NCBI RefSeq assembly: GCF_030253575.1
Contig: NC_080560.1
Coordinates: 9,978,501-10,042,500 of the forward strand
Reading direction: 5' to 3'
Length of the DNA stretch: 64,000 nucleotides
Source of the DNA: Rhododendron vialii
Taxonomy: Eukaryota; Streptophyta; Magnoliopsida; Ericales; Ericaceae
Shown: piece by piece, positions 34,386 to 46,394 of the stretch
Layout: every line of letters begins with the position of its first letter
Numbering within the stretch: position 1 is the first letter of the stretch
Made by a program: the position numbers and the translations under genes
Notes under the pieces: model-generated
Databases searched by the model: none
Told to the model about the DNA's origin: nothing
Seen by the model: only the letters and a program-made list of their open reading frames with translations

Positions 34386-35615
34386 AACTCTAAAGGATAA
34401 GGGAACACCACGGAACATATAGAACATGCAATTATTACTAGGACTACAGGAATTTGCTAAACTTCTGAACTCAGCCCTAAGCCTTGAACCAAAAACTAAA
34501 TATGACTTTGAAAGCTGAAGATATTTTGACACTAACGAAGATAGGACTTGTAACCCTAGGTTATGAAGCTAATACGTCCTGCTAGTTAAGGTGAACCAGG
34601 AGCCGTGACTTGTTCCAAGCGGTATGCTATCAATACAACACTTTTTACAATAATATGCACAACATGCTTATGCGGCACTGTATCATTGAACAATGAATGA
34701 GATGACTGAAAAAGATGGATGTGAAGAAGCCACAGGTCTTTCTCCGCACTATTTCACAAACCAAAAGCCACTTTTTCCTGAGCCAATCGTCTCTAAATTC
34801 AATTCACAATCAGTTTGCCATTTCTCAAACCAACTCATCATATTTCTCACAGATTACGGTTTATATTCAGATCCCACAGCGCGTACTTTTGAAATCTTCC
34901 TAGAGATGCCAAGGTAAATAACAAACTGAATACCAAACTAGAATAAAGGCAAAAGAAAAGGAATCATAAAGCACCATCTAATAAGCATAACCCCAGTATA
35001 GAATCCCAACTCTCACTATTAACCAAAGAGACATGGTTTAATCTTACAAACATGAACACAATCACAATGACATGTCTCTTGAAAAAATTATGTCAGCTCA
35101 ACTTTATGCTTAGTTTCTAATAACGTATTAGTACTATTTGAACAGTTGCAAACACATCTTTCTATTGGCGCCGGAGAACCACATCATAACAAGGAGATCA
35201 AGAATGTGAAGAAAATGAGTTGACATATCCTCTCTAGTGATTAGATGAATGAATGATACTTTAGTTACTGTATGTCTGTATTATAGTGGTTGAAACAAAA
35301 CACTCAGACTCTTGTGTAAAAAGCCACATTGGTGTATGCTCCATTGCAACAGTCATCGATCAATACCGTAACATCCAAGGCTAGCTTACAAGAGAACGGA
35401 AACATCAAAGACCAGTAAAAATTGAATACATCAACAGAGGGAAGGTTCGTCACGATTACCAAGTGACAAAAGATGTTACATGAGAATCCATAATACGCAG
35501 TGATGACGAAAGATATTACAGCTGAACAAGCACCTTCCGCAGTTCAAGGGCAAAAAAATCACTGTTTGATCCACATGAAAAGATTATGTCATAGGTTCAA
35601 ATTGTAAGGCATAAC

Positions 35616-36701
35616 TCAAACAGGTGACAGGCTTTCAATGAATTGAGTAGAGTATTCGTAAAGTCCCCTTCGTGCAAAACTTGTAATTTCATCTGGGGAC
35701 AACTCACATATCACGTTCATTGTCCTACACTCAAGATTACAGGAAATGACTTTGCCCCGGTTGTAGAACACTACTGCGAGATCATTTTCCTTTGTTCCTT
35801 TCACAATGCTTATCACCGAAATTACGCAACTACTTTTATATGGCAATATTAAGGACGTAAAATCTACCCGGTCCTTGAGAATCCAGCAAAAGGCATCTGT
35901 GTCCATCTCAAGGATGCTAAATTCGGTAGCATCATGAGTAGGCAGTTGAATAAGAAGCAAACGGCCACCACATTCTCCGAAATAAAGTGTGTATTTCGAA
36001 AGATTAGGGTCTGAAGACACTCGAGTAACTGCCAGCTTCTCTGCATCCACGTCCAGTCGAGAGTAAACGTGCTCGTGCCTCGAGCAATTCCCCTTCCAAT
36101 CCTTGCAACTCATCCAAATAATTGCTCCATTCAAAATGGCACTACGTCCGGAGTCAATTGAAGGTACGAGATCCACATACTTCCAAGACGCACATTCAGA
36201 AGTGTATATAGCCAATCGGGAAGCATTAGGGTAATCAGAATTACTATGTAACACAACCTTGTAATGAGGTGATTTTGTAGGATCAAAAACCAAGTAAGGA
36301 TAATACTGAGACCACCATTCAGATATAATGTCATTAGGTTTGGGAAGTTGTATGAACTTTTGGGTGGTTAAATTACAAACAATATAATTCCCATCTCCAT
36401 CGCAACACAACATCAAGCCATTGGAAGAGTCAGTTACGGTTACAGTTGCTGTAGATGTTGATAAAGCACGGTCGAGAAAGGAGAATGTCGGGAGACTATT
36501 GCGGCAGTGGCCGGCCACGGAGACAGGCAAAACTTGGTCGTTTAAGGGTGGGGTATGGCACCAATGGGAATGTACGTATATGCCGGAGACCAGTGGAGTG
36601 GGATTACGGCGGGTGTGGTTGATAGCAAAGTTGGAGTCGGAGATGAGGGAGAGCCAATGATTGGACACACACTGAAACTTGATGAGTGACTTTGCGGGCA
36701 T
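35616..36701 (-). pseudogene. Family-1 F-box gene cut by one nonsense codon
   Basis: The 361-aa open frame starts in the middle of the F-box (MPAKSLIKFQCVSNHWLSLI) and continues through a complete FBA region (SSNGLMLCC, YIVCNLTTQKFIQLPKP, YLVFDPTKSPHYKVV, LNGAIIWMSC, YFGECGGRLLLIQLP) to ESLSPV. The upstream frame is continuous with 36705-37208 except for TAA at 36705-36707, where relatives have TTA (Leu) in LLRVPAK. The first half of the F-box is therefore separated from the rest. The internal ATG (from GTG in relatives) could start a protein without F-box helix 1. That product might still bind substrates, but poor SKP1 binding is expected. Listed as a pseudogene, with the caveat that a shortened product is possible. 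Confidence 0.75.
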
Positions 36702-36704
36702 CCT

Positions 36705-37208
36705 TTAAAGTATCTTAGTCAGTAGATCCACATTGCTCTCAACAATTTCCGCCGCCAGTGACCATTTCTCTGCTGAGGTTGATTTTAGAAATGGCTTGCT
36801 TTGCTTCGACACTTTCTCCGGTGCATTGAAACTCACAAGAAGAATAGGAGAGGGCATTGTTTGATCTTCCCCATACGTGTATTCCATCCGTACGTAAATT
36901 TCGGGGCACGAGGGGAAGATAGAACGGTTTCGTAGGAGAGTCGAGAATGACTCGTCATCATTTATTGGAAATGGCCTGTACTTGGTGACATTTTGCCAAT
37001 TCCTGAACGGAAATCTGCAAGTGAATCTCAACTGTCCTGTTTCCTCACTACTAGCCACCTTGGGCAGGAGCATCGACTCCAACTCCATGAGGGACATACA
37101 CAGAGGTACGTCGTAGAACCCCTTCGGAGGGGTGTCATACGAAAAACCTTCATCGGGATCATGTAATGTGTTCCCACCCCAATAGAACAGAACCGAGACA
37201 GGCCCCAT
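36705..37208 (-). pseudogene. MuDR-like N-terminal domain fused to F-box start
   Basis: The 167-aa frame starts MGPVSVLFYWGGNTLHDPDE and contains SYDTPPKGFYDVPLCMSLME, LRFTCRFPFR and YRPFPINDDESFSTLLRN. This pattern is that of the PB1-like N-terminal domain of plant Mutator-like (MuDR) transposase proteins. From about residue 130 the frame runs into the family-1 leader and F-box start (KPFLKSTSAEKWSLAAEI, ESNVDLLTKIL) and ends at the TAA described for 35616-36701. The leader's own ATG has become GTG here, so the Mutator-like part supplies the only upstream start. No zinc knuckle or catalytic transposase region is present. Confidence 0.7.
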
Positions 37209-37734
37209 ATGAAAACTGCATGTTTAGTTAGGATATATGCAGTTAGGCTTTAATTTCAAGCATGAACTCTAACTCTATCTAGAGAATGAGCAGGAAAATA
37301 CAGAAAAACCATGTCAAAAAGCCCAAACTGATTTTTCATTTAGTTTTGTTTCTATTGGTTTGGGCATGTTCACAACTCTTGTTTGTCTAATTAGTTAATT
37401 GATTGGTCAATAGCATGGAAGAACTTGAGCCTATAACTTCCCTCTTCTTTATCTCAGCAACTAGCTAATAAATGTGAATAAAAGAGTTAAGATGTATTTC
37501 AAACATATGTCTATTAGGAGTCAGCCCTCTGATCAACTTAAGATAAGTCAAATATTGTTTGTGCCAGTTCTATGTTGAGAGTAAGGAGGAAAATTGTGAC
37601 ATGATGAGGCCAAAAAATAAAATAAAAAATAACCAAGAGCTTCAAGACTTGTATCTCAAGATGAATGTACTAATGTAAGTGTTATGAATGTAATAGTGAC
37701 ATCCTCATTTCCTCCTCTCTTATAACCCAATACG
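37209..37734. other. Intergenic, no gene recognised
   Basis: AT-rich sequence upstream of the fused frame. I found no further transposase coding and no inverted repeat that would define the donor Mutator-like element. Confidence 0.45.
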
Positions 37735-38075
37735 CAGCGGCGGAGTCAAAAATTGTTGGCAGTGGGGTCAATTTCCTATAGCACAAAATTTTTTTGTTTC
37801 ATACTACTTAATAGTTAAAAAAAAAAACGTTGAAATGGTAACAAAAAGAAGTTAAGTAGATATTTTTGGGGGTTTTTTTGGGGAGAAGTTATGATATTTT
37901 ACTTTGCCCTCTTTTTTTCCTCAAGTTCCAAACTTTTAAACGGACTGGGACAAATTGTAATGTAAAAGTGAGGTAAAGTAAGCTATTTTGGGGTGAAAAC
38001 TATAACTATCTCCATTGTAATTTGGAAGGCAGGGGGTCGGATGCCACCCCTTGTCTCAAGGTGGCTCCGCCCCTG
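37735..38075. mobile_element. hAT-like MITE
   Basis: A 341-bp element starts CAGCGGCGGAGTC and ends GGCTCCGCCCCTG, the CAGGGGCGGA-type terminus known from plant hAT elements. It is flanked by CCAATACG on both sides (37727-37734 and 38076-38083). No transposase is visible. Confidence 0.88.
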
Positions 38076-38339
38076 CCAATACGTACACGCACACACCCAT
38101 TCACAGTGTAGGGGTTTCAACTAAAAGTGTCAGGTAGTAATACTTACATCAACCCAAAGTTCACAGAAGACACAGGCGCGCATGCGCGCACACACTCACT
38201 GAGTGGATTGTAGCCCCAAATGGGTTGCTGTTTTAGCACCACAACCACCACTGTCCAATTCCCCAAATCAGAAAACCAAGTTCCTCGAGATGAAGTTTTT
38301 TAAAAAAAAAAAAAAAGAGCAACTCGTATTCAAGATAAA

Positions 38340-38392
<53 letters not shown>

Positions 38393-39567
38393 ACTACTCT
38401 TTCATAAAATCAAAACGTTTTGCTCATTTTTCTCTTTAATAGTTGGCAATATTTCCCTCTCTTCATTTTCCCAACCCATTTCTCTTGTTTCCAGTCCTCA
38501 TTTTTCAACCATACTGATACACACACATGTACAACACACACACATTTATGTATATGGAGAGAGAGAGAGAGAGAGAGAGATATTCGAGCCCTAGAAACGC
38601 AGCAACGTTGCCCACAGCTGGTCACAGAAACTGGTTAAAGGATGGAAGCGAAGAGGGAGGGAGGAAAGGGCAAACGTAAAGGGGAGTTCTTTTCTCTCTT
38701 ATTTTCGGTGACAAAAATGCTACAAATTTTTCTACTAATTGCATTTTCAAGGGAAAATTTTAAAATACCCCAAAACTTTGACCTCAATGTCTAATAGACT
38801 TGAGACTTCTAAACTTTCAAAAACTTCAATTTTACTCCTAAACTTTTCTTCCGTTATTCAAATAGACTCCTACCATCTAAATCTGTTAAATTGACAACGG
38901 ACTGGTGATGCTTCCAGGTCATGATAATTTACAAACTGGCGATGCTTCTAGTTATGATAATTTTAGTACTGGAGGTCTCTGTTTGTCATTACCATCCATT
39001 AGAAAGTTTGCTATGTCCCTTGGATGACAATCTCAATTTTGTTGCGGTGGCCACCTCCACTTGTCCTCCCCTGGCTCCGTTACTGAGTGCAACGAAGTCA
39101 GCCCGTTGTTCATCTTAATACGGAACCACATCATATGGAGGCTAGTTTTTGTATGCTTAGTGTAAGTTTGGAATGCTTAAAGAGGTTTCCTTTTGGTTTG
39201 GTCTGGAAGAGGGCACCAAATGGAATTTAAAGTCTCTCCATTCACACATATTCATCCATTTCTCCTACTATTGAACTTGAAAGATTTTACCCAAGCAGCA
39301 ATCAATCATGCCCTAGTCCTTCATACAATTCAATCTTTTTTTCTCTCTACAATGAGCTTGATCTTAAATCAATTTCCTTCTTATGTACTGTGTGTAAGAG
39401 AACTCACATTAACAGCATTATCTCATCCAACCTGAGGACACATATTTGAGCCTGTACATTCTTGTTGGCACGATTCAAGTACACCAAACATATTTGCTAC
39501 TGGCATGGCAATATTCCTCATCAGTTTACCATCCAAAGGCAACTGTGTAGGATTTGGAAGTTGCCCT
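38076..39567. other. Intergenic with microsatellites
   Basis: No gene is recognised. A (CT)n run of about 23 units lies at 38342-38388 and an (AG)n run near 38558-38581. Confidence 0.5.
38342..38388. repeat. (CT)n microsatellite
   Basis: Nearly uninterrupted CT dinucleotides over about 47 bp. Confidence 0.95.
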
Positions 39568-40159
39568 TTCTTCCAAGTGAGAACTTGTCTTTCCCTACTG
39601 TTATCTTGACCAGTTTCACTCTGCCATGCTTGTTTGATAGTTCATACACATTGCTTGAAAGCTTGTTCTACTATTTTGAGTAGGAAGGGGTCAACGTACA
39701 AAGAATTCCAAAGGCAGCCACAAAGCTCAAACCCTCACGTGTCCACTTTCGAAAGGCACTTTAAAAAACATCAACTCGTTGGCCATATCAAAACACTGGA
39801 TAAATCTTATTTTTTCAATTGCCCGTCCAAAACCCCATTTCTTAGGAGTAATGAGTTCTCCGTGATAACAAAGACCATTATCAAGGATATTCCATGGATT
39901 CTCATTTTCAAATTCGAAACATGGAGAATGCATTGTCTAATGTATCCCTTCAGCGCGTACATTCTTCCGCAAAGTGTCCAAGATGTAAAATAAGAAGGGT
40001 AATCTCTCAGTAAGGAACAAAAGTAGAAAAATTGGTAAGATCGATGACTAATAACTCATGCAGCAGAGTTAAGTGACAAGGGAAACAAAATCTAGAGAGG
40101 CGCGCCCACCTCAAACCCCCCAAAGAGAGAATAAAATGTAAACCCATATTTCTTAAACT
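39568..40159. repeat. Segmentally duplicated flank of unit D, left part
   Basis: Matches 18785-19330 block by block (CTGCCATGCTTGTTTGATAG, ATTCCATGGATTCTC, ATGGAGAA.GCATTGTC), with a small extra segment (39745-39780). It carries no gene. Confidence 0.7.
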
Positions 40160-40608
40160 GAGTGTAAATTTTGTCTGGATGAGCTAGAAAATGGTGGTTT
40201 TCCACCACCCCCATGGTTCCCCTTCGCACATTTTTTTTTTTGAATAATTCAAACTGTGCATCTTGTAGAGCCTGTAAAATAATGTATCTACTCAAAAAAT
40301 CAACTTATCCAGACATCGATAGATATGTCAAAATTTGAGTTTTTAGACGAAAAAATAAACGGCTGTGAACAGTTTAACTTAAAAAAATAGTTGACAGATC
40401 CAAACCGTCCATTTTTTCGTCTAGAACTCAAACTTTTGACATAACTCTCAATGTCCAGACAAGCTGATTTTTTGCATGAATACATTATTTTGCAGGCTCT
40501 ACAAGATGCACGGTTTGGATTACTCAAAAAAATGCACAAAGGAGGCCCATAGGGTGGTGCAGGCGGAAAACCTCCTCTGTCTGGATGAGCCGGACAGAAT
40601 TTAAACTC
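40160..40608. mobile_element. Mutator-like foldback MITE
   Basis: A 449-bp element starts GAGTGTAAATTTTGTC and ends GACAGAATTTAAACTC. Each arm is about 200 bp (GTGCATCTTGTAGAGCCTG pairs with CAGGCTCTACAAGATGCA). TTCTTAAACT flanks both sides (40150-40159 and 40609-40618), a 10-bp duplication in the range seen for Mutator-like elements. The sister locus near 19345-19360 lacks it. Confidence 0.85.
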
Positions 40609-40619
40609 TTCTTAAACTA

Positions 40620-43020
40620 CCAAAGTATACAAGACTTTTTTTTGTTCTTCTAGGAAAGACAAAGACAGAGAAAGAGAGCGAAAAAGAAAGGCGAAACAAA
40701 GAAAGAAAAAAAAAAAGGCAAAGGAAGCTCATCAACTTTAAGGGATATCCCGAGAAAGTGTTCCTTTATAGCCCAAGAGGCCATCTCATGAGCAAGGGAA
40801 TTAGCTTGTCAGTTGTCTATGGATATAAGACTTGTGGCACTCTAGTTTACAATACAAAAAAAAGTAAACAGTAATGCAATTTAAACCAGGATCAGTGACT
40901 TGTTTCCATCCTCTCATAGTGAAATCTATTCCTAATGTTCCAAAAAAGTCCTTTGGCCGTCCATGGGTTCTTACCAACAAGCCGGTTTTTAGTTTAGTAA
41001 AAATAAAGATATTGGACAACGAGGACTTTGATCATGTCTACGTGGCCCGCTGCAGAACAGAAAGAGTCCAAGCAGCCCATGATATGGTCCAAAGAAAATT
41101 GATCACCAGAATCAAGGAATGAGCGTGAACAAAGAACTTGATCAGGATGGCGAATTGAATTATAATCAAATTGCTTTGGTTGATTGCTAGAACCATGATG
41201 GCACAAAGCAGGAGCGAGGGCTCGTGGTTTTTGTGATCACCTTCTCCATCAAATCTCCCAGACTAAGAGGAAAAACTAATGCTTATTGATTTTATTAAGT
41301 GAAGAAAGTCAAGTGCAACAGCAGGTTCGGGATGTGGAAAGGACATGGAAAGGAGCAAGGGAACAGAACCGAACATATAGAACAATACACCATGCAACTA
41401 AACTTCTGAACTGTTACCTAAAACCACCAAACAGTCAAGTGAAACCAAATACCAGAGTACCCTAGGCCCTGAACCAAACACAAAAATGACATAAAAAGCT
41501 GAAGATATTTTGAAACTAATGAAGATAGGACTTGTAAACCTAGATTACGAAGCTAATACGTCATGCTAGTTAAAGTGAACCAGGAGCCGTGACATATTCC
41601 AGAACTCTTGCAGTTGGATACTCACCGCGAGTATTTTGCAGTGGACATGTTAGGATATGGCAGGAACCAAAATTTCTGGATTCGCACATGCCAACATGGT
41701 AGCTACCTCCATGGCTTGTCTCAAGACACTTCAAAGAAATACTTTCTCATTTCTTCCCTGAATTGAACAAATCACCCACAGATGAGGCGATCTATTTTAC
41801 TCCTGAGTAAATCAAAGAAAGTTGTGCTGGCATGACTATAATGACCAGCAGACATTTATGGACTACCGAAGCTTATACGGTTTGAAATCCTCATGCATTT
41901 TTAGGCTTCTATGATGTTAGCATGCAATTTTTAAAATAAGAGCCAACAGAGGCGGTGGAAGATCTACAAAAATGAGAGTAACTTCTAAGGCTTTTACCTA
42001 TCATTGTTTCAGCAACAAAGTACGCAGATCCGGATCCCAAGCAAAGAGGTTTGAAGATTTAACAGCCAGTAGCATTAACAAAACAACAGATTAGCTCAAA
42101 TAATAGACAAGAAGAGAACTAGAGAAGTATTGTTTTTCAATTCTGCTGTGCTAAGTGATATTACCACTTTTCCTGAGCCAATCATCTGTAACTTCAATTC
42201 ACAATCAGCATGCAATTTGTCAAACCAACTCATAATCATTATAATCATTTGTCACCCGTTACGGTTTATATTCGAATTCCACAGCACGTATTCTCCAAAT
42301 TGTCCTAGAGATGTCAAGGAAATAACAAACTGAATAAAAAAAATTTAATAGTAGAAGCAAAAGATACAGGAATCAGAAAGCAGCTGATGAACATAACCTA
42401 CTATAGAATTCCAACCGTCAAGTGATTAATCAAAGAGACATGGTTTATTCTTACAAACATGACAACGACATGTCTTTTGCAAAATTTAAGTCTGCTCAAC
42501 TTTATGCTTTTTATGTCCTAGTTTCTAATTACGTATTAGTAGTATTTGAACAGCTGTGAAAGCATCTTTCTATCGGCGCTGGAGAGCCACATCATAACAA
42601 GAAGATCAGGAATGTGAAGGAAATGAGTTAACATATCCTCTCTAGTGATCAAATGAATGGATAGTACTTTAATAACTGTATTATAATGGTTGAAACAAAA
42701 CACCCAGACTCATGTGTACAGCCTCATTAGTGCATGCTCCGGTACAACAATCATCGACGAATACAAGAATATCTAAGGGCTAGCTTAAAAGAGAATGGAA
42801 CCATCAAAGACCACTAAAAATCAAATACATCAATAAAGGGAAGGTTCGTTGTGATAACCAAAGGACAAAAGATGTTACATGAGAATCCATCATACGTAGT
42901 GAAGACAAAAGATACTTCAGCTGAACAAGCACATTTTACAGCTAGAGACAAAAAAAAAAAAAAAAAAATGACCGTTTGAGCCACATGAATAGATTATGTA
43001 ATTGGTTCAACATCGTAAGA
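40620..43020. repeat. Segmentally duplicated flank of unit D, right part
   Basis: Colinear with unit B (about 19360-21670) and with the corresponding parts of units A and C. It includes the GCAAAGGAAGCTCATCA block at 40718. A stretch near 40930-41160 is not obviously shared and may be an insertion. No gene is recognised. Confidence 0.6.
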
Positions 43021-43026
43021 CATCAC

Positions 43027-43757
43027 TCATATAGGTGATAGACTTTCAATGAACTGATTACAATATTTGTAAAGTCCCAATCGTCCATAACTTTTAATCT
43101 CACGTGGAGACCACTCACAAATCACGTTCATTGTCCTGCACTCAAGATTACATGAAATGACTTCGCCCCGGTTGTAGAACACCACTGCAAGATCATTTTC
43201 GTTTGTTCCTTTCACAACACTTATCACTGAAATTATGCAGCTTCTTTGGGTTGGCACTATTAAGGACATTAGATCTACCCGGTCCTTGACAATCTAGCAG
43301 AAGCTATTTCTGTCCATCTCAAGAATGCTAAACTCCGTAGCATCATGAGAAGGAAGATGAATAAGAAGCAAACGACCACCACATTCTCCGAAATAAAGCA
43401 TATGTTTCGAAAGACTAGGGTCTGAAGGCACTCGAGTTACTTTTAGCTTCTCTGTATCCATGTCCAGTCGAGAGTAGACGTACTCGTGCCTCAAGCGATT
43501 TCCCCCCCATTCCTTGCAACTCATCCAAATAATTGCGCTCCATTCCAAATGGCACTAGGTCCAGTCTCAATTGAAGGTACAAGATCCATGTACTTCCAAG
43601 ACGCACATTCAGAAGCGTATATAGCCAATCGGGAAGCATTAAGGTGATAAGAACTACTAAGTAACACAACCTTGTAATGAGGTGATTTTGTAGGATCAAA
43701 AACCAAGTAAGGATCATACTTAGACCACCGTTCAGATAAAATGTCACTAGGTTTGGG
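43027..43757 (-). pseudogene. Family-1 F-box pseudogene lacking its 5' half
   Basis: The minus strand from 43757 encodes the middle and end of a family-1 protein (KPSDILSERW, YLVFDPTKSPHYKVVLL, LAIYASECASWKYMDL, then after a frameshift AIIWMSCKEW, YFGECGGRLLLIHLP). The frameshift is a 2-bp gain near 43537 (ATTGCGCTCC where relatives have ATTGCTCC). A TAG at 43294-43296 replaces the Trp codon of the WIVKDRVDL motif. The end is ESLSPI. The whole F-box and the first third of the gene are missing. At 43757 the sequence switches to the 3' flank of a family-2 gene. Confidence 0.85.
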
Positions 43758-43910
43758 TGCAGACATGGTTTTTAGTAGTGATGTACTCTTCAGTACCCTA
43801 GGAAGAACAAGTAGACATCTTGATTTTGTTTCCCTAATCATTGCTTGAACCACCAATCTTCAGAATAGCTGCTCTTTCACCTCTATCAACTGCCCCTAGA
43901 AGACACCATT

Positions 43911-45053
43911 TCATGGTTTCACTAAAACTAGGGATTCCATGAAAGTATCAGCGGCAAAGGCATCAGAACTCCCGGTATATCCAGTATTTGTCAAAGTCTT
44001 GGTCTCACAGTCATAACAAAGTAGCCGTTTGTCACTCATCCATAGTAGAACTTCACCACTTTTCCGAAACCCTAGTATCTTGTACGCCAATACTCCTGGA
44101 GGATTTATATTGTATAATTTAGCCCAAGATTCTGCAACTCCGTATTCTTTCATCACCCACACGCCACAAGAACCCTCCTGTCCATGGCATAGCACGGCCA
44201 GTGATTCTCCATATGACATAATGGACAGGCGCAATTGCATTTCATTGACTAGAGCGGCAGGCATCATCATCTCCGAGAATGCTTGAGAACCCATATGGAA
44301 CAACATTATCAAACTGCTAAGACCATCCACCACTCTCCTGTCACATGCAATCCAGTGTATCGCTCCATTAACAAAAGCCTGGAAGCAATTATGACGCAGA
44401 ATGTGATGTGGATGACCAACAGAAGTGATGGATCTCCATGATCCTGTGCCTTGGGTGTAAAGCTCAACCTTGGAAGGAAGTTTTCCCTGCTCTATATCCG
44501 CCTTTTCATAAAGAATAAAAACCAACATGTACTCATGCGTAGTGGGGTGGGCACCAAATCCCAAAACAAACTGCGGATGAGGAGTATGTGGCAGAGAGGG
44601 CGGCATGGGAAGAGTTACTGATTTCCTAATTAATGGATTCCATAGAATAATACACGGTGGCGAAGTGGTATCAATCATACAAAACAAACCATTACAATTA
44701 CCCACCATATGCCCAAGTGAAGTACTCAAAGGAGACTCCAGTTTGGCGAACTCATCACCAAATTTTTCATCGCCACGGCACAACAAATAGCGCTTTCTCC
44801 TGTAAATAAAGGTGTAAGTCACAAGGAGAAGGTTTTCGGTCATTCTTTTGCTGTGGTTTAGGTGTTTGGCGATGAAACTAGGGCTTGTGATGATAGAGTG
44901 CCATGATTTGCATACGGATGTGAATCGAATTAGAGATTCTACAGGTAGCCGTACAAGAATCTCATCTAAAAGTTCAGTTGGTATGTAGTCCCACTTTATT
45001 CCTGGAATAAGACGATGCTTATGGTATCGATACAATTGGAAAAAAAAACACAT
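43911..45053 (-). CDS. Family-2 F-box protein, canonical start codon lost
   Basis: The 380-aa open frame covers a complete family-2 protein from DYIPTELLDEILVRLPVESL (F-box) through CNGLFCMIDTT, IILWNPLIRKSVTLPMP, FVLGFGAHPTTHEYMLVF, KVELYTQGTGSWRSI, FVNGAIHWIACD, MKEYGVAESWAKLYNI to ESLVLVKP. Relatives start MSDYIP. Here that ATG is AAG (44994-44996, giving KWDYIP). The only upstream in-frame ATG, at 45053, falls inside the predicted leader intron (45002-45142, donor GTAAGTT, acceptor TTCCAG) and would be spliced out. If the intron is removed as in its relatives, no ATG precedes the F-box, and the first internal Met lies after it. I therefore regard it as probably non-functional or dependent on intron retention, although the frame is open. 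Confidence 0.7.
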   Translation of the reverse strand: MCFFFQLYRYHKHRLIPGIKWDYIPTELLDEILVRLPVESLIRFTSVCKSWHSIITSPSFIAKHLNHSKRMTENLLLVTYTFIYRRKRYLLCRGDEKFGDEFAKLESPLSTSLGHMVGNCNGLFCMIDTTSPPCIILWNPLIRKSVTLPMPPSLPHTPHPQFVLGFGAHPTTHEYMLVFILYEKADIEQGKLPSKVELYTQGTGSWRSITSVGHPHHILRHNCFQAFVNGAIHWIACDRRVVDGLSSLIMLFHMGSQAFSEMMMPAALVNEMQLRLSIMSYGESLAVLCHGQEGSCGVWVMKEYGVAESWAKLYNINPPGVLAYKILGFRKSGEVLLWMSDKRLLCYDCETKTLTNTGYTGSSDAFAADTFMESLVLVKP

Positions 45054-45199
45054 GATTTAAAAAAAAGAAAAAGAAAAGACAATTGGAAAAAACAAAGACC
45101 CTAGGTTTTGAGGAAGAGGGAGAGTTGGGCATAAGAACTTACAGAACTTGTGAAACCCTAGGTTTTCGAGCTCGGCTATGATCGCTCGATTCGTCTCAA

Positions 45200-46320
45200 T
45201 TCCTATAATTTAACCCAGCATTTCAATGATCAAAGACAGTACTAACAGGTCGTTTGGATTGAGCGATTTCGAGAGAAAGGAAAAGAAATGAAAGGAGAAG
45301 TGATTCTTTCGTATGTTTGGATGATTAAAATGGCGAGAGAGGGTGATAGAGGGTGAGAAATGGAGAGAATGAGGAACCCCTTACTAGGTCCATTTCGTTT
45401 CTCACCAATTGTGGCGAGATTCCGTGAGAAAAGAACCCGTTGCCAATTTTGACCACACAGCCGCCATTGTCTTCTTTGTCTTCAGTCGGCGCCGCTGGAA
45501 ACCCAGTCTCTTGCCAAGCCGTCGTCGATCGAGCACACCGTTTTGAAAGGTCTGTGTTTCGATTCGGCTCGGTAAGTGTTCGATTAGCTATTGCTTCACC
45601 TGAACTCCTCCGCCTATGGCGTGAGAAAGTTCTGTGATTTGGGTGGGGACCGTGGGGTGGGGAAGACGAAAGCTCTGTTTGGAACTCGCGGAAAAGAATG
45701 AAGAAAAATTAAAAAGAAATTCCTTTTATTATTTGGTTGAGAGAGAAAGAGAGAAGAAAATAAAAATTTTAAGTTCACTAAATAGTAATTTTTCCTTTCT
45801 ATTTTTCTCTCATTTTCTTTTCTTTTCCTTTCTTTTATTTTTCATATGTTCCAAACACAGCCAAAGATAAAAAGGGGAGGTTATTTTGGTAAAAATATAT
45901 ACATGACACCTCTTTTTGTTTTCTCTCATTTATTGTGTCCATCCAAACAAGATGGTGAGAAACCGCACTTTTTCTTTTCTTTTCTCACTGAGCCGTTCCA
46001 GTTTAAGAAAAAAGAATGTTTTGGAAAAAAGAAGGTAATTTCAAAGTAAAAAATTATATGTTTACGCAAATAATTTTTTTATTAGTATGGCTCTTGTTTG
46101 ATAGGTCTCATTTAAATCTTTTAAACGGTGCAAAAAAAATTGAAAAATCATTTTTTATTTTTGTTATATTTGAATTTAAAATTAGCTTCTTTTTAAAAAA
46201 AAAAATTTTTGGAGAAAGCAAAACGAGAAAGTACTTTTCTTTTTTTCTTTTCTCACCTAGGTAGCCAAAGGGCAGTAAAACTGAGGGTTAGAGAGAAAGG
46301 TTTCCAAACAAAACTGGGAT
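45200..46320. other. Intergenic, purine/pyrimidine-rich repeats
   Basis: No gene is recognised. A Tourist-like element lies at 45671-45862. The surrounding stretch has GAGAAA- and TTTCTC-rich parts around GTTTGGAT / ATCCAAAC words, so a larger decayed foldback may enclose it. Open frames here are low-complexity. Confidence 0.4.
45671..45862. mobile_element. Tourist-like MITE, second copy
   Basis: It starts AGCTCTGTTTGGAAC and ends GTTCCAAACACAGCC, closely resembling the termini of the 2597-2805 element. It has the same purine-rich left and pyrimidine-rich right layout. The target duplication is not clear, so the exact borders are provisional. Confidence 0.6.
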
Positions 46321-46394
46321 ATCCAACCTCGGTCACGAAAAGGACGTGAACCCACAATGCCCAGCCCATATTTAGGCCATCACCGAGATATATT

